NCBI RefSeq assembly: GCF_034113385.1
Contig: NZ_JAXEXL010000013.1
Location: 176,612 to 240,611 of the forward strand
Length of the DNA: 64,000 nt
Source: Atopobium sp034113385
GTDB lineage: Bacteria; Actinomycetota; Coriobacteriia; Coriobacteriales; Atopobiaceae
Direction: 5' to 3'
Made by a program: the position numbers and the translations under genes. The notes beneath the pieces were generated by a model, which searched no databases, was not told the DNA's origin, and saw nothing but the letters and a program-made list of their open reading frames with translations. Positions 8,223-16,171 of this stretch are shown here, piece by piece. Position 1 is the first letter of the stretch. Each line of letters starts with the position of its first letter.

Positions 8223-8744
8223 ATGAAAATCACGTATCGCAAAGCAGTAACTATTTTTATCGGACTTGTGCTACTCCTGTTTGTAGTGCCATCTCTTATA
8301 AATCTGATGCGTCTAGCAAAGGAGTATCAAGAGGGTCCTAGCGTTCAGGCAGCATTAGATTCTAACAGTGTAGGATATGATAGACCCCTATATGGTCTTA
8401 CATATAAGTTTGAGTATGAAGATAAAGATGATGAAGGTAACACACAATATCACTTCATTTCTACGCGTGGAGAAAATGTTCCCAAGGTTATAGTTTGCAA
8501 ATTTCTTTGGTTTGATGAGTTGAGTTTTGTAATGCTTCCTTCTCGCACTCCAGCTGGATGGCAGTATATAAAGAACAATGAGAATGAGTGGGAAGAGGCT
8601 TATATCAAATGGATTAAGAGCCCCAACTACGATGGGCGTAAACTTCCTCCTGAGTACCAAAAATATGTTCCTAAAAAGCCCCAAGAAGAACCTTCCAGCA
8701 ATGACACTAGTGGAGTACCTTCTAACAATAGTGTTAGTTCATAA
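8223..8744 (+). CDS. Membrane-anchored small protein, copy 3 of 3 (putative immunity protein)
   Basis: The third paralog, 173 residues, with CGGAGA before ATG 8223. The N-terminal half is almost identical to copy 1 (MKITYRKAVTIFIGLVLLL, PSVQAALDS), while the C-terminal half follows copy 2 (VPKVIVCKF, PSRTPAGWQY, YVPKKP), so it reads as a recombinant of the two. It carries the longest tail: a low-complexity Ser/Asn/Pro stretch after KKP. One membrane helix (about residues 10-31) with the rest predicted outside. It is the last gene of the apparent operon that begins with the lipase-domain protein. Function is inferred only from context. Confidence 0.75.
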   Translation: MKITYRKAVTIFIGLVLLLFVVPSLINLMRLAKEYQEGPSVQAALDSNSVGYDRPLYGLTYKFEYEDKDDEGNTQYHFISTRGENVPKVIVCKFLWFDELSFVMLPSRTPAGWQYIKNNENEWEEAYIKWIKSPNYDGRKLPPEYQKYVPKKPQEEPSSNDTSGVPSNNSVSS

Positions 8745-8854
8745 AGTTAAGATTTGTAGAAATCAATAAACGTTACCTATCCTAAAACACCATCTGTTTT
8801 GCTGTCTGTCTATAGGGTACTACTCGTTCAATCTTTTTCTGCTTTTAAGCAAAA

Positions 8855-8902
8855 AGTGAACTGCCCTATTTCCTGTATCCAAGAAAGAGGAGGCAGTTCA
8901 CT
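8855..8902. repeat. Inverted repeat downstream of the island
   Basis: Arms AGTGAACTGCC (8855-8865) and GGCAGTTCACT (8892-8902) are perfect complements around a 26-base centre. Flanking bases extend the match imperfectly (TCTGCTTT at 8838 against AAAGCAGA at 8904-8911). It lies between the last island gene and the convergent psuG gene, so it may act as a bidirectional terminator or mark the edge of an inserted segment. No long T tract follows. Confidence 0.5.
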
Positions 8903-9003
8903 AAAGCAGAATCCTTTTCACATACCAAAAGGATATAGCGCTCAGATGAGTCGTGGCAGATTATGCGCCTGCAATGCCCATGTGCAATGTGTGTTTACAA
9001 TAC

Positions 9004-9939
9004 CTATGCGCGACGTGCACTTAACTCACGAGCAACTTGTGCGCCTAAAGCAACGTTGTTAAATACCAGTTGGATATTTGCCTCAAGGCTGGCTCCACCA
9101 GTCAGCTTCTGGATTTTATCAAGAAGGAATGGCGTAATCTTCTTGCCAGTAATGCCCTTCTCATCCATCTCGGTAATGGCTGCTTCAATGGTTGCATTAA
9201 TGGAATCCGCATCCATGGAATACTGCTCGGGGATAGGGTTAGTAACCAGCATGCCGCCGCCCAGGCCAAGCTCAGACTTGGTGTGGAAGATGCCTGCCAG
9301 CTCAGCGGGGGTGTCTACGCGGTAATCTACACTAAAGCCGCTCTTACGGGTATAGAAGGCGGGTAGTTCATCAGTCTGGTAACCAAATACAGTAACACCC
9401 TTGGTTTCTAGGTATTCGCGGGTAAGTCCCAAATCCAAAATGGATTTAGCGCCAGCACAAATAACCATAACGGGGGTTTGTGCAAGTTCTTCCAAATCTG
9501 CAGAGACATCCATGGTGGTTTCTGCGCCACGGTGCACGCCACCAATACCACCCGTTGCAAACACAGAAATGCCAGCCAAAGCTGCAACAATCATGGTTGC
9601 GGCAACGGTGGTAGCGCCATCCTCGCCACGCTCAACTAAAACAGGGATGTCACGACGGCTTGCTTTAGTAACCGCAAGGCCCTTCTTGCCCAAGTAATCA
9701 ATCTCGTCTGCAGAAAGACCTGCGCGGAGCTTGCCTTCAATAATGGCAATGGTTGCAGGGACAGCGCCCTTATCGCGAATAATCTGTTCTACCTGCAAAG
9801 CAGTCTCTACGTTTTTGGGGTAGGGCATACCGTGAGAAATAATAGTGGACTCCAAAGCAACAACGGGCTTGTTGTTATCCAAAGCGTCCTGGACCTCGGG
9901 TGATACAACCAAATACTTCTTCAAAGACTCTGTATTCAT
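9004..9939 (-). CDS. psuG: Pseudouridine-5'-phosphate glycosidase
   Basis: A 311-residue enzyme that splits pseudouridine-5'-phosphate into uracil and ribose-5-phosphate. The start (complement of 9937-9939) is chosen because AAAGGA precedes it at the right distance; the longer frame to 9996 adds an unlikely leader. Family landmarks: ALESTIISHGMPYP near the N-terminus (E30), TKASRRDIP with the catalytic-type lysine, the glycine-rich FATGGIGGVHRGAE, TMDVSADLEEL with the metal-linked aspartate, and NNVALGAQVA near the C-terminus. It is the second gene of a minus-strand pair with psuK, separated by a 105-base gap that contains an inverted repeat. Confidence 0.95.
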   Translation of the reverse strand: MNTESLKKYLVVSPEVQDALDNNKPVVALESTIISHGMPYPKNVETALQVEQIIRDKGAVPATIAIIEGKLRAGLSADEIDYLGKKGLAVTKASRRDIPVLVERGEDGATTVAATMIVAALAGISVFATGGIGGVHRGAETTMDVSADLEELAQTPVMVICAGAKSILDLGLTREYLETKGVTVFGYQTDELPAFYTRKSGFSVDYRVDTPAELAGIFHTKSELGLGGGMLVTNPIPEQYSMDADSINATIEAAITEMDEKGITGKKITPFLLDKIQKLTGGASLEANIQLVFNNVALGAQVARELSARRA

Positions 9940-10002
9940 ACATAGTTCCTTTCTACGGGTCCCAGAGCGGGACATATAAAAACAGTAGGAATGCAAATGG
10001 AA

Positions 10003-10030
10003 TGCAAACGCTTATAGTGGGGCGTTTGCA
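10003..10030. promoter_or_regulatory. Inverted repeat between psuK and psuG
   Basis: Perfect 9-bp arms TGCAAACGC (10003-10011) and GCGTTTGCA (10022-10030) around ten bases; a second ATGCAAA lies just before at about 9991. It could be an operator or an RNA hairpin that sets the psuG to psuK ratio. No T tract follows on the minus strand, so it is not a simple terminator. Confidence 0.45.
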
Positions 10031-10044
10031 CTAAAATACCTGCG

Positions 10045-11151
10045 TTACTTGGTGCGCGCTGGAGCTTGTTTCATGCGCTCAAGTACAGCACTTTCCGAAA
10101 CGGCCTTACTAATGGTTTGCGGACTTTCAATGCATAATGCGGCGGTAGCCAAGCCAGCCTGTGCGCACTTTTCCAGAGTAAAGCCCTTGAGCCAGCCCCA
10201 AGCAATAGCTGCCATCATGGAATCACCCGCACCGGTGGTATTGACTACGTTTGCTTTAAGCGGAGCCATTTTAAAGCGCTCGTTTTTATCGGCTACCAAA
10301 AGGCCATCAGAACCTAGCGAGACAAACAAGCGCTCAATACCAGCATCTAAGAGCACGTCAAGAGCTTTGTTGAGGCTTTTCTTGTCTGTGATAGCAATGC
10401 CACTCAAAAGCTCTGCCTCAAGTCGATTAGGCTTGAGTGTGTGAATATGGCTTAACACGCCCTGGAGCTTCTCGGCCTTGGTGGTAGAAACGGGATCGCA
10501 AAAGAGGGGCACCTTTACGTGTTCGGCTAAGAACTTGATGGACTCAACAGGCAGGTTGGTGTCAATAATACAGGCAGCACCACGATTAATAAGATCAATC
10601 TTGCCAGCCAGGTAGTCTGGAGTGAGCTTCTCATAAATGTGCATGTCAGAGATTGCCAGCTCCATGTCTCCCGCTTCATTTGCAATAGATACGTAGGTGG
10701 ATGTGCTGCCACCAGCAACAATCAAAGCATCGGTAATGTCCATGCCTGCGGTACGGCAGCGCTCTTGCAAAAAGATGGCGTTATCGTCATCACCAAATGC
10801 GGTAAGCAACTTGACCTTGGCTCCAAGTAGCGCCAGATTGTGGGCAATATTGCGACCAGCACCGCCGGGAGATGTGGTTACTATGCCAGGATTGGAGTCC
10901 TTAGCACGCAGGGGAGCAGAAGGCCTACCGGCAATATCTAGATTTGCGCCGCCCACTATAGTTACGTAGGGATCTTTGCGCACAATATAGCTGCGGCCTA
11001 AAATGGCACCTTTGGTAGTAAGGTTGGAAATATGCACCGCTACGGACGAGCGTGAAATGCCAGCCTTTTGTGCCAGTTCGAGCTGTGAGATATAGGGGTT
11101 CTCTTCAATCCAGCCAAGGATTTGTTGCTCTCGCTCGGTGAGTGGCTCCAT
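10045..11151 (-). CDS. psuK: Winged-helix/PfkB fusion, probable pseudouridine kinase
   Basis: A 368-residue protein with two parts. Residues 1-60 form a helix-turn-helix (TEREQQILGWIEEN, then QLELAQKAGISRSSVAVHISNL). The remainder is a PfkB/ribokinase-type sugar kinase with the N-terminal VGGANLDIAG and SPGGAGRNIAHNLALLG substrate region and the C-terminal TTGAGDS anion-hole motif holding the catalytic aspartate. It should phosphorylate pseudouridine to feed PsuG. The start is supported by AAGGAGGGG upstream. A DNA-binding domain fused to the kinase is known in some PsuK/YeiC-like proteins and suggests the enzyme also regulates its own promoter, which lies in the 359-base gap shared with deoB. 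Other nucleoside or sugar kinases of the family cannot be excluded, but the psuG neighbour makes pseudouridine by far the likeliest. Confidence 0.88.
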   Translation of the reverse strand: MEPLTEREQQILGWIEENPYISQLELAQKAGISRSSVAVHISNLTTKGAILGRSYIVRKDPYVTIVGGANLDIAGRPSAPLRAKDSNPGIVTTSPGGAGRNIAHNLALLGAKVKLLTAFGDDDNAIFLQERCRTAGMDITDALIVAGGSTSTYVSIANEAGDMELAISDMHIYEKLTPDYLAGKIDLINRGAACIIDTNLPVESIKFLAEHVKVPLFCDPVSTTKAEKLQGVLSHIHTLKPNRLEAELLSGIAITDKKSLNKALDVLLDAGIERLFVSLGSDGLLVADKNERFKMAPLKANVVNTTGAGDSMMAAIAWGWLKGFTLEKCAQAGLATAALCIESPQTISKAVSESAVLERMKQAPARTK

Positions 11152-11286
11152 GTGTACCCCTCCTTAACTAAACAAGAGATTAGATATATAAACACTAGAT
11201 TAGTAATTGAAACTCAGTATAGGATGGCGCGTGTGCCTGTCAATAGTCATTTCTAACTATTTCGCGAGTGGCAGTTTATAGGGGTG

Positions 11287-11304
11287 TAAACAAACACCTG
11301 TTTA
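11287..11304. promoter_or_regulatory. Candidate operator in the psuK/deoB divergent region
   Basis: Inverted repeat TAAACA (11287-11292) and TGTTTA (11299-11304) with six bases between. It lies 27 bases before a much stronger palindrome and is in reach of both divergent promoters. Confidence 0.4.
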
Positions 11305-11330
11305 TATAAAGATAGTACGAATTAACAGGG

Positions 11331-11352
11331 TTTCTCAACATTTGTTGAGAAA
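11331..11352. promoter_or_regulatory. Strong palindromic operator upstream of deoB
   Basis: A perfect inverted repeat with ten-base arms TTTCTCAACA (11331-11340) and TGTTGAGAAA (11343-11352), separated by only two bases. This compact symmetry is typical of a dimeric repressor site rather than a terminator. It sits about 160 bases before deoB and 180 bases before the divergent psuK start. The regulator is unknown; the winged-helix domain on PsuK is one candidate. Confidence 0.6.
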
Positions 11353-11394
11353 AAATACCCCCTTTGTGCTTGATTTCTAAATAAGTGTTGTGTT

Positions 11395-11452
11395 TACCGC
11401 TCACGGAATAAACATCCGTCTACCGACAGAAGTTAAGGTACCGCTCACCGGA
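11395..11452 (+). repeat. Direct repeat in the deoB leader
   Basis: The element TACCGCTCACGGA at 11395-11407 recurs as TACCGCTCACCGGA at 11439-11452, 44 bases apart. Both copies lie between the palindrome and the deoB start and may be paired regulator sites or part of an mRNA leader fold. Confidence 0.45.
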
Positions 11453-11510
11453 TTGTTATGCTTAATGGGTTAAGAAAGGCTATAGCCATTGTGATTTGTA
11501 GGTGAGTAAC

Positions 11511-12701
11511 ATGGCAAAGCGTGTATTTATTACGGTCTTGGACAGCTTTGGAATTGGCGAGGAGCCAGACGCAGCCGAGTATGGCGATGAGGGCAGCAAT
11601 ACGTTGTGTGCCTGTGCCACAAGCCCCTATTTTTGTATGGATAACTTGCGTGAGCTTGGCTTGTTTAACATTGACGGAGCGCTGGAGTCTGTATATGACA
11701 CCACTATTGCTCCTGTTGATGCTCCAACTGGTGCATATATGCGCTTACGTGAGGCTTCCAAGGGTAAGGACACTACGGTAGGTCACTGGGAGATTGCTGG
11801 TGTAATTTCACCTGAGCGCTTCCCAACCTATCCTGATGGCTTCCCTGCTGAGGTTATTGAAGAGTTTGAGCGCCAAACTGGTCGTAAGGTGTTGTGCAAT
11901 AAGCCTTATTCAGGCACGGATGTTATTCGTGACTTTGGTGACCAGATGGTAGAGACTGGCTCTCTTATTGTGTATACCTCTGCGGATAGCGTTTTCCAGA
12001 TTGCGGCACATGAAGCTGTTGTACCTTGCGAGCAGCTGTATGAGTACTGCCGTATTGCTCGCAAGATTTTAACGGGTAAGCATGGTGTAGCTCGTGTTAT
12101 TGCCCGTCCTTTTGTAGGAGAAAGCGGTAAGTATACGCGCACTTCTCACAGGCATGATTTCTCTTTGGAGCCTACTGGTCCCACAATGATGGATGTGCTG
12201 GTAAAAGCACAAAAAGATGTTATTGCCGTGGGCAAGATTGCAGATATTTTTGCACATCGTGGCGTAACAGAGACCATTCCTACTTCTGGTAATCCTGAGG
12301 GTATTGACCGCACCATCGAGTTGCTTGACCGTGACTTTGAGGGACTGTGTTTTATTAACTTGGTAGATACAGACATGATTTATGGTCACCGCAATGACGT
12401 GGACGGCTATGCCAAGGCACTTGCTTACTTTGATAAGCATGTTCCGCTTATGCTTTCCAAATTGCGCGAGGATGATTTGTTTATGGTCGTAGCAGATCAT
12501 GGCTGTGATCCAGTAACCCCATCTACGGATCATTCACGCGAGTATGTTCCTTGGGTTATTGCTGGTAAGAAGGTTAAACCACATACAAACTTGGGCACCA
12601 GCACCACCTTTGCTGATGTTTCCGCTACTGTTTTGGAGTACTTAGACGCCCCTGCATTGGAGCACGGTACGTCTCATCTAAACAAAATTATGGAGGGATA
12701 A
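11511..12701 (+). CDS. deoB: Phosphopentomutase
   Basis: Interconverts (deoxy)ribose-1-phosphate and -5-phosphate, linking nucleoside phosphorolysis to central metabolism. 396 residues from ATG 11511, chosen over GTG 11502 because AGGTGAG (11500-11506) then acts as the ribosome site. The alkaline-phosphatase-superfamily metal ligands are visible: the aspartate in TVLDSFGIGE, the threonine in KDTTVGHWEIAG, NLVDTDMIYGHRND, VADHGCDP and STDHSREY. It opens the long nucleoside operon and is 3 bases from deoD. Confidence 0.95.
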   Translation: MAKRVFITVLDSFGIGEEPDAAEYGDEGSNTLCACATSPYFCMDNLRELGLFNIDGALESVYDTTIAPVDAPTGAYMRLREASKGKDTTVGHWEIAGVISPERFPTYPDGFPAEVIEEFERQTGRKVLCNKPYSGTDVIRDFGDQMVETGSLIVYTSADSVFQIAAHEAVVPCEQLYEYCRIARKILTGKHGVARVIARPFVGESGKYTRTSHRHDFSLEPTGPTMMDVLVKAQKDVIAVGKIADIFAHRGVTETIPTSGNPEGIDRTIELLDRDFEGLCFINLVDTDMIYGHRNDVDGYAKALAYFDKHVPLMLSKLREDDLFMVVADHGCDPVTPSTDHSREYVPWVIAGKKVKPHTNLGTSTTFADVSATVLEYLDAPALEHGTSHLNKIMEG

Positions 12702-12704
12702 ATA

Positions 12705-13412
12705 ATGGCTACTCCCACCCCACACAATGCTGCGCTTGAAGGTCAGATTGCCAAGACAGTGCTTATGCCGGGTGATCCTTTGCGCGCTAAGTATGTAGCA
12801 GACAACTACCTTGAAGATGTTGAGTGCTTCAACACGGTTCGCAACATGTTTGGTTATACAGGCAACTATAACGGCAAGCCCGTCTCTGTTATGGGCGGTG
12901 GCATGGGCATACCTTCCATTGGTATTTATTCCTATGAGCTGTATAACTTCTACGATGTAGACGCTATTATCCGCATTGGTTCTGCTGGTGGCCTGGCACC
13001 TCAGGTGCAGCTCCGTGATTTGGTAATTGGCATGGGCGCTTGCACGGATTCCAACTATGCGTCTCAGTATCGCCTACCTGGTACCTATGCTCCTATTGCA
13101 GATTTTGATTTGCTTCGTCGCGCAGTTGCATCTGCCGAGAAGCTCGGCGTACCTACGCATGTAGGTAATGTACTTTCCGCAGATGTTTTCTATAACGATG
13201 ATCAAACGGTCAATGAGCGCTGGGCAGGCATGGGCGTTTTGGCTGTAGAGATGGAATCTGCTGGCCTTTACATGAATGCAGCCCGTGCTGGCAAGAAGGC
13301 ATTGTGTGTTTGCACCATTTCTGACCTACCGCTCACCGGCGCTTCTCTGCCGGCGGACGAACGCCAAACGAGCTTTACGCAGATGATGGAAGTAGCACTG
13401 TCACTTGCGTAA
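12705..13412 (+). CDS. deoD: Purine-nucleoside phosphorylase, hexameric type
   Basis: 235 residues, the usual size of bacterial trimer-of-dimers PNP. It cleaves purine (deoxy)nucleosides to base and pentose-1-phosphate, the substrate of DeoB just upstream. Landmarks: VLMPGDPLRAKYVAD with the phosphate-site glycine and arginine, VMGGGMGIPSIGIYSYEL, IRIGSAGGL, VEMESAGLY contacting the ribose, and TISDLPLTG with the catalytic aspartate. The ATG follows GGAGGGATAA across the deoB stop, so the two genes are tightly coupled. Confidence 0.95.
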   Translation: MATPTPHNAALEGQIAKTVLMPGDPLRAKYVADNYLEDVECFNTVRNMFGYTGNYNGKPVSVMGGGMGIPSIGIYSYELYNFYDVDAIIRIGSAGGLAPQVQLRDLVIGMGACTDSNYASQYRLPGTYAPIADFDLLRRAVASAEKLGVPTHVGNVLSADVFYNDDQTVNERWAGMGVLAVEMESAGLYMNAARAGKKALCVCTISDLPLTGASLPADERQTSFTQMMEVALSLA

Positions 13413-13483
13413 GAATATAGTACGTATTGTTAGTGCACGATGTATAGTGGCAAGGATTTTGGTTTTAGAGAAAGGAACTACGT

Positions 13484-14539
13484 ATGTTAAACAGGAATCT
13501 TTCGCGCAGGGATTTTCTGGGCGCATCTGCAGCATTTGCAGTAACGCTCGGCTTGGGTGCATGCAGTAAGGGTGGCTCCCAGGGTGGTTCTGAGGCTAAA
13601 TCTTCCTACAAGATTTCTATGATTACCGATACGGGCGGTGTAAATGACCAGTCCTTTAACCAGGGTTCTTGGGAAGGTCTCAAGCAGCTTGAGAAGGACA
13701 AGGGCTGGAAGGTTAATTACCTTGAGTCCAAGCAAGAGTCTGATTATGCCTCTAACCTGGACAAGGCTGTAGATGATGAGGCTAATCTCATCTGGGGCAT
13801 TGGCTTTGCAATGGCAGATGCTGTAGCTGATGTAGCTAAGAAGAACAAGAATGTTCAATTTGCCATTATTGACAACGCTTATGAGACACCAGTAGAGAAC
13901 CTCACTGGCGTAACTTTCCGTGCTCAGGAGCCTTCTTTCATGGTCGGTTACATTGCAGCTCGTACCACCAAGACCAACAAGGTTGGTTTTGTTGGCGGCA
14001 TCAGTGGTGTAGTTATCGATCAGTTTGATTATGGCTACAAGGCCGGTATTGCGTATGCAAACAAGGAGAATGGCACAAACGTTGAGGTGCTTACTCAGTA
14101 TGCAGACTCCTTTACTGATTCCGCAAAGGGTAAGGCTATTGCCTCCAAGATGTTCTCCGATGGTTGTGACATCGTATTCCATGCAGCAGGCGGCGTAGGC
14201 GCTGGCGTTATTGAGGCTGCTAAGGAAGTCAATAAGTTTGCTATTGGTGTAGACCGTGACCAGGCGTATCTTGCGCCTGATAACGTACTGACCTCTGCAC
14301 TCAAGAAGGTAGATAAGGCCATCATTGAGGTATCCACCGAGATTCAGGGTGGTGCCAAGGGCGGTCGCAACATTGAGCTTGGTGCCGCAGAAGGCTGCGT
14401 AGGCATTCCTGAGGATCACCCCCACATCGATGATGCTGTGTACAAGGCTGCTATTGCATTTGAGAGCAAGTTTAAGGATGGTAGCGTAGTACCTCCTATG
14501 AATAAGGAGAAGTACGACGAGTATGTTGCAGCTCTCTAA
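13484..14539 (+). CDS. BMP-family nucleoside-binding lipoprotein of an ABC importer
   Basis: A 351-residue substrate-binding protein of the BmpA/Med family (PnrA-like), which in several bacteria captures purine and pyrimidine nucleosides. The N-terminus combines a twin-arginine-like SRRDFLG (residues 7-13) with a lipobox LGAC, giving lipidation at C27; Tat export of a lipoprotein is therefore possible. The mature domain begins YKISMITDTGGVNDQSFNQGSWEGL, typical of the family. AAAGGA precedes the ATG. It lies 72 bases after deoD and directly before the ATPase and two permeases, which fixes its role as the receptor of that transporter. Confidence 0.9.
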   Translation: MLNRNLSRRDFLGASAAFAVTLGLGACSKGGSQGGSEAKSSYKISMITDTGGVNDQSFNQGSWEGLKQLEKDKGWKVNYLESKQESDYASNLDKAVDDEANLIWGIGFAMADAVADVAKKNKNVQFAIIDNAYETPVENLTGVTFRAQEPSFMVGYIAARTTKTNKVGFVGGISGVVIDQFDYGYKAGIAYANKENGTNVEVLTQYADSFTDSAKGKAIASKMFSDGCDIVFHAAGGVGAGVIEAAKEVNKFAIGVDRDQAYLAPDNVLTSALKKVDKAIIEVSTEIQGGAKGGRNIELGAAEGCVGIPEDHPHIDDAVYKAAIAFESKFKDGSVVPPMNKEKYDEYVAAL

Positions 14540-14644
14540 GCTGTAGCGCTGTCTATATAAAACACGCGTACTACTGGGATGGTGAGGGCACCCCGGATTT
14601 GTGGGCGCCCTCACGCCTTTAGAAGTGCGCAAGAGGAGTGTGTT

Positions 14645-16171
14645 ATGGAAGCGAGTCGCGATTACGCTGTGCAGATGCATGGCATAGTCAAACGGTTTGG
14701 AGCATTTACTGCTCTTAACGGCGTCGACCTCGATGTAAAAAAGCAGTCCATTCATGCTATTTTGGGCGAGAATGGCGCGGGTAAATCCACGCTTATGAAC
14801 ATCTTGTATGGCCTGTATCAGGCAGACGCAGGTAAGACCTTCCTCAATGGTGAGGAAGTAGATATTTCCAACCCTACCAAGGCAATCAAACAGGGTATTG
14901 GTATGGTTCACCAGCACTTTATGTTGGTAGAAAACTTTACCGTTACCGAGAATATCGTGTTAGGTGACGAGGTATGTGGCGCAGCAGGCGTGTTGGATAT
15001 GAAGCGCGCTCGTGCTGAGGTTGCTGCTATTGTTGAGGAATACGGCTTTGACGTAGATCCCGACGCGCTTATCGAAGATATTACCGTTGGCATGCAGCAG
15101 CGTGTAGAAATCCTTAAGGCGCTGTATCGTGGCGCCGACACCCTTATTCTTGATGAGCCTACTGCAGTGCTTACTCCCCAGGAGATTGAGCAGCTTATTA
15201 AGATTATGCGTGATTTGGTAAGCAAGGGTAAAACCATCATTATTATTACGCATAAACTCAAAGAGATTATGTCCTCGGCAGATGAGTGTACCATCATTCG
15301 CCGTGGTGTATATATGGGTACCGTTGATGTATCCAAGGTTACGGAAGATGAATTAGCATCCAAGATGGTTGGACGTCACGTTAATCTAACGGTCGAGAAG
15401 ACCCCAGCCAAGCCTGGTGATGTTGTCCTGTCCATTCGTGATTTGCATGTCAATAACGAGCGCGGCATTGAGGCTGTAAAGGGCCTTAACCTCGAGGTGC
15501 GCGAAGGCGAGATTGTTGGCATTGCTGGTATTGATGGTAATGGACAAAAAGAACTCGTAGATGCTATAGATTGTTTAATTAAGGCACAAAGCGGCACCGT
15601 TACCGTATGTGGTAAGGATATTACCAATACCACACCTCGCACAGTTATTGACAACAGTGTGTCAACGGTACCTTCTGATCGTCATCGTTGGGGCCTTGTT
15701 TTGCCCTTCTCGGTATCAGAAAACATAGTGTTGGAGCGCCATGGCGAGGACCGCTTTGGCTCGGGCATTATGCTTGACCATGCCAAGATTGATGAGTTTG
15801 CTCGCGACCTTATTGCTGAGTATGATATTCGCCCTGCAGATTGTGAGCACTCTACTGCAGGTGGCTTGTCCGGCGGCAACCAGCAAAAGGTTATTATTGC
15901 TCGTCAGGTTTCCAGTAATCCTAAGTTGCTCATTGTTGTGCAGCCAACCCGTGGTCTTGATGTTGGTGCTATTGAGTTTGTTCATAAGGCACTTATTCGT
16001 GAGCGCGATAGGGGTTGTGCAATTTTGCTTATCTCTCTTGAGCTTGATGAGGTTATGGATATCGCCGATACCATTGCAGTTATATATGACGGTGCCATTG
16101 TGGATGAGTTTGCACAGGGAACCATCACAGAAGAGGAGATTGGTCTTCTGATGGCAGGAGGTGCAAAATAA
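14645..16171 (+). CDS. Nucleoside ABC importer, fused double ATPase
   Basis: A 508-residue ATP-binding protein with two ABC domains in tandem, as in NupO/YufO and RbsA. ATG 14645 has AGAGGAG just before it; the frame reaching 14579 adds an unlikely leader. Domain 1: Walker A GENGAGKST, Q-loop GMVHQHFMLVENFTV, Walker B LILDEPTAVLT, with the degenerate signature VGMQQRVEI. Domain 2: degenerate Walker A GIDGNGQKEL, clear signature LSGGNQQKV and Walker B LLIVVQPTRGLDVGA. The canonical/degenerate pairing is normal for this subfamily. Its stop overlaps the next ATG by one base. Confidence 0.92.
   Translation: MEASRDYAVQMHGIVKRFGAFTALNGVDLDVKKQSIHAILGENGAGKSTLMNILYGLYQADAGKTFLNGEEVDISNPTKAIKQGIGMVHQHFMLVENFTVTENIVLGDEVCGAAGVLDMKRARAEVAAIVEEYGFDVDPDALIEDITVGMQQRVEILKALYRGADTLILDEPTAVLTPQEIEQLIKIMRDLVSKGKTIIIITHKLKEIMSSADECTIIRRGVYMGTVDVSKVTEDELASKMVGRHVNLTVEKTPAKPGDVVLSIRDLHVNNERGIEAVKGLNLEVREGEIVGIAGIDGNGQKELVDAIDCLIKAQSGTVTVCGKDITNTTPRTVIDNSVSTVPSDRHRWGLVLPFSVSENIVLERHGEDRFGSGIMLDHAKIDEFARDLIAEYDIRPADCEHSTAGGLSGGNQQKVIIARQVSSNPKLLIVVQPTRGLDVGAIEFVHKALIRERDRGCAILLISLELDEVMDIADTIAVIYDGAIVDEFAQGTITEEEIGLLMAGGAK

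Larger units (their letters stand above)
7197..8744 (+). repeat. Tandem gene triplication
   Basis: The three small genes are repeats of one another at DNA level. The block encoding EYEDKDxEGNTQYHFIST is nearly identical at about 7387-7463, 7890-7963 and 8407-8483, and the leader ATGGATAG..TTGAGG precedes both copy 1 and copy 2. Third-position differences are few in the shared blocks, which points to recent duplication or gene conversion. Confidence 0.85.
11152..11510. other. Divergent regulatory region between psuK and deoB
   Basis: 359 bases without a gene. It contains the two inverted repeats and the direct repeat listed separately and must hold the promoters of both the pseudouridine and the deoxynucleoside operons. 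TTGATT followed by an AT-rich stretch near 11369-11380 could belong to the deoB promoter, but I could not define a certain -10. Confidence 0.6.

Noticed and set aside
8799..9062. An 87-residue plus-strand frame between the island and psuG
   Set aside because: It overlaps the 3' end of psuG, includes the inverted repeat at 8855-8902, has odd composition and no ribosome site.
13487..14917. A 476-residue minus-strand frame across the BMP lipoprotein and the start of the ATPase
   Set aside because: It crosses two clearly real plus-strand genes and shows no domain; its residue composition (many Cys, Tyr, Arg, Asn) is that of a shadow frame.
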